This document shows, one piece after another, positions 7,924 through 16,117 of a DNA stretch of 64,000 nucleotides. The position numbers were made by a program, and so were the translations under genes. This DNA is from Oligoflexia bacterium (GTDB lineage Bacteria; Bdellovibrionota_B; Oligoflexia; Oligoflexales; JAGOVF01), in contig JAUILP010000002.1 in the NCBI GenBank assembly GCA_030432875.1, positions 1 through 64,000 of the forward strand, written 5' to 3'. A model generated the notes under the pieces. That model made no database searches. It was not told where the DNA came from and saw only the letters and a program-made list of their open reading frames with translations. Each line of letters starts with the position of its first letter. Position 1 is the stretch's first letter.

Positions 7924-9030
7924 ATGACTATGGTATCGAGAGCAAAGCCGCGGGGAATAATTTTTTCTTATGTTTTATGGCAAGGTCTGTCTCTAGGGTC
8001 TGGACTCAAGGCAGACGTTATTCTAGAACAAAATAATAGCTTTGCTTATGTTCAAGTTGCTGAGGCTTTGGATACAGGTGTTAATCCAGATATACCCGCT
8101 GCTGACGAAGTTCAGGTGCCGAGTCCTAGCGAAGAATCTTTGCCAGCCGTTCAGAAACAATCAGCAGATGAGGTTACTACTCCAACGACTAATGACGAAG
8201 AATCTTCTTCATCAAGCGCAAAGAACGAAGACTTGGCTCCCCCTTCTGCCGCTGAACCGCCTCCAAATTCCGCACCCTTAGTGACAGAAACTCCGGCAAC
8301 GACGGTTAGTGACGACGAACCTGAGCCTAAGGATGATCCTGTCAAAGAACAGTTTCTTCGGTTTCATCAGTTTTCTCTGGGATTAGAGTTCTCTAGGCCA
8401 AAATTTTCAACGACTGATTTGCCTCTATATAAAGATTATTATGGCAAAGAAGCTCTTATGCTCGGTTTTCGTCTAGACTGGGACGTCCTGAGAAACAAAT
8501 ATCTTGCGCTGGGCCTTTTGTTTCGCTTTAGCCATTATTCAGATTCAGGATATGCGTCGCAAAGCTCTACCGAATATGTAAAAGATGGGAATGCTCCCCT
8601 TGATTTAACTCTTATTCCCCTGCAGTTGGGTGTCAGTTTGAAATTGACCCCCTTTAGTAAAAAATGGTTGGTGATAAATGGGTGGATGGGGATGGAACGC
8701 CTTTTCTTCCAGGAAACCCGCGGGAGCATCGCGGATGATACGGCGACCGCGAGTACCTCTTCTACTACGACCGATGAGGAGGTCGATAGCGGTGTCCTGA
8801 CCAACAAAGGCTGGGCTCAACATATTTTTACAGGGTTTTCTCTCAATATTTTACTCAATCCATTAGAAGAACAGCCAGTAAAAGCAGCTTCTTTTATGGG
8901 TATAGAGCGGGTCTATCTTTCGCCCTATTTTGAAACCAGTGTCCCCTCCCAAAATAAAGACCGCAGTGGTGTGAAATTTAAACGCGTAACCTACGGGGTT
9001 GCCTTCATATTTGAAACCCGTGGTATATAG
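7924..9030 (+). CDS. Probable outer-membrane beta-barrel protein with acidic Pro/Ser-rich linker
   Basis: Unrecognised family. From the ATG at 7924 (368 residues) there is a basic start and a hydrophobic signal-like stretch (IIFSYVLWQGLSLGSGLKA). About 100 residues rich in Pro, Ser, Thr, Glu and Asp follow, then from about residue 145 a region of alternating aromatic/hydrophobic strands (FSLGLEFSRPKF, MLGFRLDWDVL, LALGLLFRFSHY, YGVAFIFETRGI) typical of outer-membrane beta-barrels. A Ser/Thr/Asp-rich loop lies near residues 270-295. In-frame ATGs occur at 7888 (inside asd), 7924 and 7930; the one after the asd stop is more credible. It follows asd by 7 nt and precedes truA by 26 nt, so it is embedded in a housekeeping transcript. 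Function unknown. Confidence 0.6.
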   Translation: MTMVSRAKPRGIIFSYVLWQGLSLGSGLKADVILEQNNSFAYVQVAEALDTGVNPDIPAADEVQVPSPSEESLPAVQKQSADEVTTPTTNDEESSSSSAKNEDLAPPSAAEPPPNSAPLVTETPATTVSDDEPEPKDDPVKEQFLRFHQFSLGLEFSRPKFSTTDLPLYKDYYGKEALMLGFRLDWDVLRNKYLALGLLFRFSHYSDSGYASQSSTEYVKDGNAPLDLTLIPLQLGVSLKLTPFSKKWLVINGWMGMERLFFQETRGSIADDTATASTSSTTTDEEVDSGVLTNKGWAQHIFTGFSLNILLNPLEEQPVKAASFMGIERVYLSPYFETSVPSQNKDRSGVKFKRVTYGVAFIFETRGI

Positions 9031-9056
9031 CGGGTCGTGTACTGTAAAAATAATTC

Positions 9057-9863
9057 ATGAAAAAATACCGCCTTAATATTTTTTATCATGGAGCCTCTTT
9101 TCAGGGGTGGCAGGCGCAAAAAAATGGCAAAGCCGTTCAAGATATCCTAAATTCAGCTTTATCGACTATTTTAAGAACACCCATTTCTTCTACAGGAGCA
9201 GCAAGAACTGACGCGGGTGTGCATGCAGAAAATCAAATCGTTACCTTTAAATATGCTGAAAAAATAGACGAAAAATTTTTTTTGCGCAGTTTAAGTGGGA
9301 TTTTACCCCCTGAAATAGGCGTCAAATCCTTAGATATACCGCCCGACCATTTTCATCCTATTAAATCAACTCTTGGCAAGGCATATTGTTATCGTTTATG
9401 GTTCGCGCCTTATTCTCATCCTTTTTTAAATTCGTTTATGTGGACGCCGCGTGGGCGCTTTAACCGAGAAGTTTTCAAGCAGGAACTCAATCATTTTGTC
9501 GGAAAACACGATTTTTCGGCGTTTTGTGCCAGCGATTCCTCGGTGCTTAATAAGGTTCGTGAAATTTATGAAATTGAGGTTCGTGATCAAGGAGAACATC
9601 TTGTGGAGGTTTGGGTAAGTGGGGATGGTTTTCTCAAACAAATGATTCGTACCATAATTGGTACGGCACTAGGACTGAGCTCGTTAAGAAACACCAAATC
9701 ACCAAGGATTTCTATCCCTGGGCTTCTTCAAAAGAGCTTGCGCAGTGACGCCGGAGCAACCGCGCCAAGTCAGGGTCTGACTTTAGCCAAAATATATTAT
9801 GATAGGATCCCCTCTTTAAATGAAATTTTCATAGAAAGAGAGGGGAGATTTTTTTTGCTATAA
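9057..9863 (+). CDS. truA: tRNA pseudouridine synthase A
   Basis: Isomerises uridines 38-40 in the anticodon stem of many tRNAs. The catalytic aspartate D52 lies in ARTDAGVHA (canonical GRTDAGVHA, so the first glycine is Ala here). The N-terminal YRLNIFYHGASFQGWQAQ and the C-terminal FLKQMIRTIIGTAL helix are family hallmarks. The 268 residues are normal. No Shine-Dalgarno is evident before the ATG; translation may be coupled to the preceding gene. The last codons overlap a strong hairpin plus T-run (9808-9856), so transcription probably ends within the 3' end of the coding sequence. Confidence 0.95.
   Translation: MKKYRLNIFYHGASFQGWQAQKNGKAVQDILNSALSTILRTPISSTGAARTDAGVHAENQIVTFKYAEKIDEKFFLRSLSGILPPEIGVKSLDIPPDHFHPIKSTLGKAYCYRLWFAPYSHPFLNSFMWTPRGRFNREVFKQELNHFVGKHDFSAFCASDSSVLNKVREIYEIEVRDQGEHLVEVWVSGDGFLKQMIRTIIGTALGLSSLRNTKSPRISIPGLLQKSLRSDAGATAPSQGLTLAKIYYDRIPSLNEIFIEREGRFFLL
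9808..9856 (+). terminator. Intrinsic terminator inside the 3' end of truA
   Basis: TCCCCTCT (9808-9815) pairs perfectly with AGAGGGGA (9839-9846), followed by GA and eight T (9849-9856). The stop codon of truA lies just after it (9861-9863), so the hairpin is encoded by the last 19 codons of the gene. Confidence 0.6.
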
Positions 9864-9922
9864 TAAATTAATAAACGCGGCATTGGGATGGTTTCGCTTA
9901 CTAAAAAAATTCAGGATATATA

Positions 9923-11758
9923 ATGCAAAATAAAATTAAAAACATCTTACTCCCAGGCATAGGCTGGCAATTATGTATCAGCATCTTATTTTTTGCTTCC
10001 TGCTCGACGATAGGGCGTTCAAAAAAAGATACCGTAATACTGTCGCCTGGTCCCTTGAAATCAGTTGAGCAGTTTAATGCATTAGAGCCTCTCGGTGAAG
10101 ATTTTGTCGCGATTTCAGAAGAAATGTGGTCCCCTGGACAAAGAAAAATGATGGCGTCTTATTATTTTTTGGTCGCCGAGCAATTAGCTTTATCCGGAAA
10201 CTTAAAGGATTCGGGCGACCTCTACCAGACGGCCTACAATTTGGATCCCAATGGTCTTGTAGGGTCAAAAATGGTTGCCGTTAAGGCAGCCCTCGGGGAT
10301 ATCAAAGGGGCGCGCTTAGAGGCCAATCGGCTCGTCCTGCTTTACCCTATAGATGCCAATATCAATTTTCTTTTTGGACGCCTTTTACTTGCTGACGGCA
10401 TGACCGATGAGGCCCAAAAGTATTTTAAAAAAACCCTCACTCTGGACAAGACTAACGAAGCGGCATATCTGGCTCTTATAGAAATATATTCTAGCCAGAA
10501 AAAAATGCATGAAGCGGAAAAGGTTGCCGAGGAGTTCATTACCCATTTGCCATGGTCGACAAATGGCTGGATACAGGCAACACGCATAAAGTTGCTTGTG
10601 GGTGATAAAAAAAATGCTCTGGAAAAAGCTGAAAAAGCCTACAAGCTTGACCCTAACCAACCTGAGTTGATCCTTCTCTATGCTATTACTTTGGAGCTGA
10701 ATGGTGAAACCAATGCTTCTGTAGCTTTGTTTGAGCAGCTATTTAGGCAAAATCCTAGTAGCGAAAATATTTTAAGTGGCATTATCGAACTCTATCGAAA
10801 AATCGGAAACCTTGAAGAAGCTGTAGCGCTTATTGATAGCGTTGGTTATGACATAAAAAATGAATCTCATGCCATGATTTTACTCCATAAAGCGATTCTT
10901 TTAGGTGAGCTTGGCCGCGAAGATGAAGCTTTCGAGTTGGTACAAAAAATTGGGACAGCGCATCCCCAAAATGACCGTTTACAGTATATTTTAGGTTGGG
11001 CGTACGAACAGAAAAAGTTGTTTGTTGATGCGATTAAGACTTTTCATCTTATACCTAACACCTCGCGTCTGAAGCCCTATGCGCTTGTTCGCGAGGCTCT
11101 GATTTTAAAAACACAAAGCAAGAAAAACGAAGCAAAAAATATAATTGATGGCTGGTTGACAGATAATGAGCCCGTAGAGCCAGAATTGATCAATATTTTT
11201 GCCTCATTGCTAGCAGATCTTGATGAATTTGAACGAGGCATAGAACTTATCAATCAGGCTTTTTCTAAAAATATAAAAACACCGGAACTGCTTTTTTTGC
11301 GCGGTGTTATTGAAGAACAAGCCAACATGTGGGATGCAGCGTCTAAAACCATGGAAGAGGTTATTGCCGATAATCCTGATCATGCAGAGGCATTAAATTT
11401 TTTAGCTTATCTTTGGGCAAATCAAAAGATTAATTTAAAAGAGGCAGAGCAGCATGTCACCAGAGCATTAAAATTTAGACCAAATTCTGGGCATTACTTA
11501 GATACTTTGGGTTGGATTTATTTTCAAATGGGAAATTATCCTGAGGCAGAAAAATTTTTACTAAAAGCAGAGCAGAATGAAACCAGCGAGGGTGTGATTT
11601 TTGAGCATCTCGGCGATCTATATAAAGTGTTAAAGCAGGAAGAAAAAATGCTCGAATATTATAAAAAAATCGGCTCCGGCAATTTGGAAAAGCGAGACCG
11701 AGCGCGGCTAAAAATAAAATTAGCTCCGTATGGGATAAAGGTTCCGGATGAAAAATAG
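9923..11758 (+). CDS. TPR-repeat lipoprotein
   Basis: A 611-residue protein with a lipoprotein signal (lipobox ending FFASC, Cys27) followed by a long array of tetratricopeptide repeats from about residue 75 to 595. Recognisable units include NEAAYLALIEIYSSQKKMHEA, SENILSGIIELYRKIGNLEEA, DTLGWIYFQMGNYPEAEKF and EHLGDLYKVLKQEEKMLEYY. TPR lipoproteins of this size act as scaffolds for envelope complexes (secretion, cell-wall or polysaccharide machinery). The overall layout also recalls the DUF/TPR proteins found beside GspE-like or assembly genes in delta-proteobacteria, but no specific role can be assigned. AGGA sits about 7 nt before the ATG. It overlaps the next lipoprotein gene by 11 nt, so the two are translationally coupled and probably act together. 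Confidence 0.8.
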   Translation: MQNKIKNILLPGIGWQLCISILFFASCSTIGRSKKDTVILSPGPLKSVEQFNALEPLGEDFVAISEEMWSPGQRKMMASYYFLVAEQLALSGNLKDSGDLYQTAYNLDPNGLVGSKMVAVKAALGDIKGARLEANRLVLLYPIDANINFLFGRLLLADGMTDEAQKYFKKTLTLDKTNEAAYLALIEIYSSQKKMHEAEKVAEEFITHLPWSTNGWIQATRIKLLVGDKKNALEKAEKAYKLDPNQPELILLYAITLELNGETNASVALFEQLFRQNPSSENILSGIIELYRKIGNLEEAVALIDSVGYDIKNESHAMILLHKAILLGELGREDEAFELVQKIGTAHPQNDRLQYILGWAYEQKKLFVDAIKTFHLIPNTSRLKPYALVREALILKTQSKKNEAKNIIDGWLTDNEPVEPELINIFASLLADLDEFERGIELINQAFSKNIKTPELLFLRGVIEEQANMWDAASKTMEEVIADNPDHAEALNFLAYLWANQKINLKEAEQHVTRALKFRPNSGHYLDTLGWIYFQMGNYPEAEKFLLKAEQNETSEGVIFEHLGDLYKVLKQEEKMLEYYKKIGSGNLEKRDRARLKIKLAPYGIKVPDEK

Positions 11759-12452
11759 TTATTTTAGTATATTTATTGGAGGTTATTTATATAAGAATTT
11801 CTTTTTCTTATTATTATTTTCCTTCACGCTGAGCTGCCAGACGACCCCTAAAATAAGCTTGGCGGAAATGCCTGCTGAAATTGGCAAACTGTTTGCCCCA
11901 TGCTCTGGCGAAGGAGATGTAGAGGCAAGTCTGTTTGAAAATAACCATTTTATCCTGCGAAATACTCTTGGGTTTTATAGCCATGCAGATCACCTTGAAA
12001 TTGAAATTTTGGGTTTATTTGATGAATCATTGCAGTCAATAAGTATAAAAGGAAGTCAGCTTCATCAGGAAGGCAAGCTATCTGAAAAATTAAAGCAACT
12101 CCAGGTCAACAGCAAGGGCTTTATAACTTGGGATGATCATTTAGTAGCCGTGAAAGCCAGTGAAATCAGTTGTTTGCTGCAATTCCGCCTGCCTATAGAA
12201 TGGAGAGATGATCATCTTCGTCTCTATCAAGACGCGCAGGATGTCCATATGTACCGCAAAGATCAATTTCGTGAAATACATGGTGTTTTTAGCAAATCGA
12301 GCTACTGCGTAGATATAAGTTGGTATGGTATGTGGATTTTTTTCAAACGGCATCTAGAATGGTGTGTTAATAGGGTGGAAAAAAATGCGCTTACCTTGCG
12401 CGGGATAAATGGCTATCATATAGGGCTAAAGCAATTAGACAGTGATAACTGA
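11748..12452 (+). CDS. Small lipoprotein of unknown function
   Basis: 234 residues with a hydrophobic signal (FFFLLLFSFTLSCQ; lipobox LSC, Cys30) and no domain that I recognise. The mature part is mixed alpha/beta, ending in a tryptophan- and aromatic-rich stretch (WYGMWIFFKRHLEWCVN). The start overlaps the last 11 nt of the TPR lipoprotein gene, a spacing that points to coupled translation and a shared complex at the outer membrane. The stop is followed by a short tandem repeat of GCTGATG units (about 12454-12472). Function unknown. Confidence 0.65.
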   Translation: MKNSYFSIFIGGYLYKNFFFLLLFSFTLSCQTTPKISLAEMPAEIGKLFAPCSGEGDVEASLFENNHFILRNTLGFYSHADHLEIEILGLFDESLQSISIKGSQLHQEGKLSEKLKQLQVNSKGFITWDDHLVAVKASEISCLLQFRLPIEWRDDHLRLYQDAQDVHMYRKDQFREIHGVFSKSSYCVDISWYGMWIFFKRHLEWCVNRVEKNALTLRGINGYHIGLKQLDSDN

Positions 12453-12534
12453 TAGCTGATGGCTGATGGCTGAAGAGTGTTAATTCTGCTTCATAGATAT
12501 AAATTTTGATAAGGCTAAAATGAAGGAGGCGAGT

Positions 12535-13020
12535 GTGCCGACTGAAAATTCCTATAAGGCTGGCGTGCTCAACTTGCTTGTCGCCCATGGAGAGATTGAT
12601 GAGATTACCCATATGGCTGTATCAGCCTATATGGAAAAACAAAACCGCTGTAGTCTCAGGACGCTTTTGGAAACTCACTTATATTCGGAGACCCAGTTAG
12701 CAGATAAAATCGGTCAATACCTAAAGGTGAGCAGGATGATCGATTTGAAATTAGAACAAATTGATACTGATTTTTTTAAAAAAATCCCCTTCCCTCTCGC
12801 CAAAAAAAATATGGTTATCGCTCTTGGCTACGATGAACTCAGCCCCGAGAGAATTGTTCTTGTTATGGCTGATCCTACGCGTGAGGATATTATTCAGGAA
12901 ATTAAGCAGATTCTTGGTGGGCCTCTTACTCTGGCTGTTGCGGAAAGATCGGAAATAAAGCGTCTTATAAATAATGCTTATCCGCTAGAATTACAACTGC
13001 CCACTTTGTTTTCAATTTGA
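12535..13020 (+). CDS. Stand-alone GspE N-terminal-domain (MshEN-like) protein
   Basis: 161 residues matching only the N-terminal domain of type II secretion / type IV pilus ATPases: a first helical half (GVLNLLVAHGEIDEITHMAV), then ADKIGQYLKVSRMIDL, FFKKIPFPLAKKNMVIAL, a strand ending VLVMADPTRED, and a C-terminal IKRLINNAYP. The ATPase domain is absent. I chose the GTG at 12535 because AAGGAGG (12523-12529) lies 5 nt upstream, and the ATG at 12520 would put that ribosome site inside the gene. In GspE and MshE this domain binds the inner-membrane platform partner or c-di-GMP; the arginine/glycine motif for c-di-GMP is not clearly preserved. It is followed without a gap by the two transporter ATPases. 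Confidence 0.7.
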   Translation: MPTENSYKAGVLNLLVAHGEIDEITHMAVSAYMEKQNRCSLRTLLETHLYSETQLADKIGQYLKVSRMIDLKLEQIDTDFFKKIPFPLAKKNMVIALGYDELSPERIVLVMADPTREDIIQEIKQILGGPLTLAVAERSEIKRLINNAYPLELQLPTLFSI

Positions 13021-13034
13021 AGGGGACAGGGAGC

Positions 13035-14021
13035 TTGAGGGAAAATATACTAGAAATTAATGATCTTACCGTTGCCTTCGCCTCCTCCGGAGAGGAGCTT
13101 GTTGCGATAGAAAATATTGGTTTTTCTATTGCTCAAGGTGAAACAGTGGCTTTGGTAGGCGAATCAGGCTGTGGGAAAAGTGTCACATCACTCTCTATAC
13201 TAAAACTTTTAGATGAAGATGTGAGTACCTACAAATCAGGCAGCATTCTCTTCGAGCAAAAAGACTTAATGAAACTGGGTGAAAAGGAGCTGCGAAAAAT
13301 TCGCGGCAATGCAATCAGCATGATTTTTCAGGAACCCATGACATCGTTAAATCCTGTTTTCACTGTAGGCGATCAGATTGCCGAAGTGTTTCAAACCCAT
13401 CGCGGGATGAGTCGTTCTGAGGCCTTAGATCAGGCTGTATCCATGCTTGATCTCGTCGGACTGTCCGATAGCCGAGGCCGGATTAAACACTATCCCCACC
13501 AGCTATCTGGCGGTATGCGGCAGCGCGTCATGATCGCCATGGCACTGGCCTGCCATCCAAAACTCTTGATCGCGGATGAGCCAACAACGGCGCTCGATGT
13601 GACGATTCAGGCGCAAATTCTTGATTTGATGAATCAGTTAAAAAAAGAATTCCAAATGGCTATTTTGTTGGTCACCCATGACTTGGGGGTTGTTGCTGAA
13701 TTTTGTGACCGCGTTATGGTCATGTATAGCGGAAGAATTGTTGAATCAGCCTCAGTTTCTACCTTGTTTTCTCAGGCTTCGCACCCTTATACCCAGGGTC
13801 TTTTGAGTTCTATTCCCAGATTAGATCAAAAACAAGATATCTTGCCGACGATACCGGGAAGTGTTCCTCGGCTTCAAGACCGAGGGTCTGGATGCTATTT
13901 TGCGGACCGTTGTTCCTTGGCGCAAGCGCGGTGCCGTGCCGAAGTTCCAGCGCTCGTGGCAATTGCGCCCGATCATTACTGTGCCTGTCATTTTGCCAAA
14001 GCAAAAGGGGAGGCATCATGA
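13035..14021 (+). CDS. OppD/DppD-type peptide ABC transporter ATP-binding protein
   Basis: ATPase subunit of an oligopeptide/dipeptide-type importer. Walker [10 protein letters not shown]-loop [11 protein letters not shown], signature LSGGMRQR, Walker B LLIADEPT and the H-loop VTHDLGVV are all intact. The C-terminal oligo_HPY region has the Cys-containing [14 protein letters not shown] segment that in this family can hold an Fe-S cluster. The frame could open at TTG 13017, overlapping the previous stop, but TTG 13035 has AAGGGG about 9 nt upstream and starts right before the first strand, so I use it (328 residues, normal length). ATGA overlap (14018-14021) with the OppF partner shows coupling. 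No permease or binding-protein genes are adjacent, so the substrate is unknown. Confidence 0.9.
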   Translation: MRENILEINDLTVAFASSGEELVAIENIGFSIAQGETVALVGESGCGKSVTSLSILKLLDEDVSTYKSGSILFEQKDLMKLGEKELRKIRGNAISMIFQEPMTSLNPVFTVGDQIAEVFQTHRGMSRSEALDQAVSMLDLVGLSDSRGRIKHYPHQLSGGMRQRVMIAMALACHPKLLIADEPTTALDVTIQAQILDLMNQLKKEFQMAILLVTHDLGVVAEFCDRVMVMYSGRIVESASVSTLFSQASHPYTQGLLSSIPRLDQKQDILPTIPGSVPRLQDRGSGCYFADRCSLAQARCRAEVPALVAIAPDHYCACHFAKAKGEAS

Positions 14022-15001
14022 CCCCTTTGCTCAAAGTAGAAAGTTTAAAGAAAATTTTTGTCAGCAAGCAGAGTTCGCTGTGGCAACCCCAAAAGAAAAT
14101 GATTGCGGTCGATAAGGTGAGTTTTACCCTAAATAGTGGGGAAACTCTTGGTATTGTTGGGGAGTCTGGATGCGGTAAATCAACCCTAGGAAAATGTATT
14201 TTAAGGCTTTATGAGCCTGATCAGGGTTCGGTTGTTTTTAACGGTGTCGATGTCCTTAGGCAAAATGCTAAGGCAATGCGGGCTCTTAGGCGGGAAATGC
14301 AAATTATATTTCAGGATCCTTATTCGTCCCTCAATCCGAGGCTGAGGGTAGAGAATCTTATAGCCGAACCTATGAAGGTACATAAATTAGGTTCCAGGAT
14401 AGAAATTAAGGAAAAGGTCGCACTGCTTTTAGATAAAGTGGGACTGAATCAAGATGCCTTACGTAAGTTTCCCCATGAGTTTTCTGGTGGCCAGCGGCAA
14501 AGGATCGGTATTGCTCGGGCACTTTCTCTAAGTCCAAAGCTTATCGTGGCAGATGAGCCGGTCAGTGCCTTAGATGTCTCTGTGCAGTCACAAATTCTCA
14601 ATCTTCTTTCGGGACTCAAAAAAGAGTGGAACCTGAGCTTTTTGTTTATTTCTCACAATTTAGCCGTGGTGAAACATATTAGCGATAGGGTTGCGGTTAT
14701 GTATTTGGGGAGCCTTGTGGAGGTGGCCGACGTCAAAGATCTCTTCGCTCGTCCTTTGCACCCTTATACGCGCGCCCTTATTAGCGCTATTCCTACCCCG
14801 GAAGTGAATTCGGGAAAACCTCAGCGCATCATATTGCAAGGAGATATCCCCAATCCTTTTGCGCCTCCCAAGGGCTGTAGCTTTAATACGCGTTGCCCGC
14901 ATGCGACAGCGGTATGTAAAGAACAGGTTCCTAAATTGTCAGCGCTCAAACAAGGGGATGAACATCAACATCTTGTGGCCTGTCACCATGCAAAAATCTG
15001 A
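14018..15001 (+). CDS. OppF/DppF-type peptide ABC transporter ATP-binding protein
   Basis: Second ATPase of the OppD/OppF pair, 327 residues. Walker [10 protein letters not shown]-loop IFQDPYSSLNP, signature FSGGQRQR, Walker B LIVADEPVSALD and the H-loop ISHNLAVV are intact, and the C-terminal oligo_HPY part with CSFNTRCPHATAVC is present. The start ATG at 14018 overlaps the OppD stop by 4 nt and has GGGGAGG upstream. A longer open frame reaches back to 13892 inside oppD but is not credible. Its 3' end overlaps the MurG-family gene by 14 nt. Together with OppD it forms a complete nucleotide-binding heterodimer that must use permease subunits encoded elsewhere. Confidence 0.9.
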   Translation: MTPLLKVESLKKIFVSKQSSLWQPQKKMIAVDKVSFTLNSGETLGIVGESGCGKSTLGKCILRLYEPDQGSVVFNGVDVLRQNAKAMRALRREMQIIFQDPYSSLNPRLRVENLIAEPMKVHKLGSRIEIKEKVALLLDKVGLNQDALRKFPHEFSGGQRQRIGIARALSLSPKLIVADEPVSALDVSVQSQILNLLSGLKKEWNLSFLFISHNLAVVKHISDRVAVMYLGSLVEVADVKDLFARPLHPYTRALISAIPTPEVNSGKPQRIILQGDIPNPFAPPKGCSFNTRCPHATAVCKEQVPKLSALKQGDEHQHLVACHHAKI

Positions 15002-16091
15002 GCGAAGTTCTTTGATTAAACCAATTGTTCTTACCGGCGGTGGTACAGGTGGCCATGTCATTCCTCATTTAGCATTACTAAAGTATCTCAGAAGTTCAAA
15101 GCGGCCCATTTTTTATATAGGCTCCGAAGGCATTGAAAAACAGATAATGGAAGGTGAGGTTGACCATTTTTATAGCATTCCCACCGGAAAGTTGCGTCGC
15201 TATCTTTCTCTCGACAATGTTAAAGACATTTTTCGCGTAATCGCGGGGGTTTTTACGGCTTTTTTCCTCCTAATACGTCTTAAACCTGCGGTGATCTTTA
15301 GCAAGGGCGGTTTTGTCAGTGTTCCTGTTTGCTGGGCTGGATATTTGCTGCGCATTCCTGTTGTTACTCAGGAATCAGATTTTACACCGGGATTAGCCAC
15401 GCGTTTGATAGCGCCTCTCGCAAAAACGACGATTTGCGCCTTTTCGGCGACGACGTCATATTTGCCCAAAAGATATCATAGTATTTTTGTTGGCCAGCCC
15501 GTGCGTGAAGAGCTTCTTCAGGGTGAGTCTCACTTTGGGTATGAACTGTGCGATTTTGAAAGAGACGATGCGCGCCCTGTAGTTTTGGTCATGGGAGGGT
15601 CACAAGGGGCTACCGTTCTCAATGAGCTTGTGGTGCAAAATCTCGCGTCATTGACGCAAAAATTTCGCGTAGTTCATCTGGCGGGCAAAAATTGGCAGTC
15701 ACCTGAAAATCTTGCTAGCTATCAGGGTTCCTACGTCTCGTTTCCTTTTTTGATGGGCGAGCTAAAACATATTTTTGCCATTTCATCGCTTGTGGTAAGT
15801 CGTGCCGGAGCTAATGCGATCTTTGAGTTTTTAGCCCTGCGCCTCCCCATGCTTCTTATTCCTCTGGAGCGGGGAAGCCGTGGAGATCAGGTTGATAACG
15901 CGCGTTATTTTAAAGAAAATGGCTGGGCACACATACTGACGGAGCATGAAATGAGCCTGTCCTCTTCATCGTTTATGAGTGCAATAATAAGTCTTCAGGA
16001 AAATGCGGGCGAAATTAGAGATCGCCAAGCCCAGACTCATATAGGAAAAATAAATCACGCAATTGCCGACGAGATACTGAAATTTATTTAG
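14988..16091 (+). CDS. murG: MurG-family UDP-GlcNAc glycosyltransferase
   Basis: GT28/GT-B glycosyltransferase. The MurG landmarks are LTGGGTGGHVIPHLAL near the N-terminus, FSKGGFVSVPV, GGSQGATVLNEL and the C-terminal sugar-nucleotide loop SRAGANAIFEFLALRLPML. MurG adds GlcNAc to lipid I to make lipid II at the inner face of the membrane. The acceptor-side motif reads QESDFTPGLA instead of HEQN-PG-N, as in a diverged MurG subgroup, so a paralogue with another acceptor is possible. I chose ATG 14988 (367 residues, 14 nt overlap with oppF); an in-frame ATG at 14958 would add ten residues. The gene lies outside any dcw cluster: no mur, fts or ddl genes are nearby. Confidence 0.82.
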   Translation: MQKSERSSLIKPIVLTGGGTGGHVIPHLALLKYLRSSKRPIFYIGSEGIEKQIMEGEVDHFYSIPTGKLRRYLSLDNVKDIFRVIAGVFTAFFLLIRLKPAVIFSKGGFVSVPVCWAGYLLRIPVVTQESDFTPGLATRLIAPLAKTTICAFSATTSYLPKRYHSIFVGQPVREELLQGESHFGYELCDFERDDARPVVLVMGGSQGATVLNELVVQNLASLTQKFRVVHLAGKNWQSPENLASYQGSYVSFPFLMGELKHIFAISSLVVSRAGANAIFEFLALRLPMLLIPLERGSRGDQVDNARYFKENGWAHILTEHEMSLSSSSFMSAIISLQENAGEIRDRQAQTHIGKINHAIADEILKFI

Positions 16092-16117
16092 GCTGAGTAT
16101 AATTTCTCCAATAAATT

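Noticed and set aside
12391-12612. 73-codon minus-strand frame over the TPR/GspE-N junction
   Set aside because: Antisense shadow of the small lipoprotein and GspE-N genes.
13892-14017. N-terminal extension of the OppF-type ATPase
   Set aside because: The extension overlaps oppD out of frame; ATG 14018 with a strong ribosome site and 4-nt overlap is the natural start.
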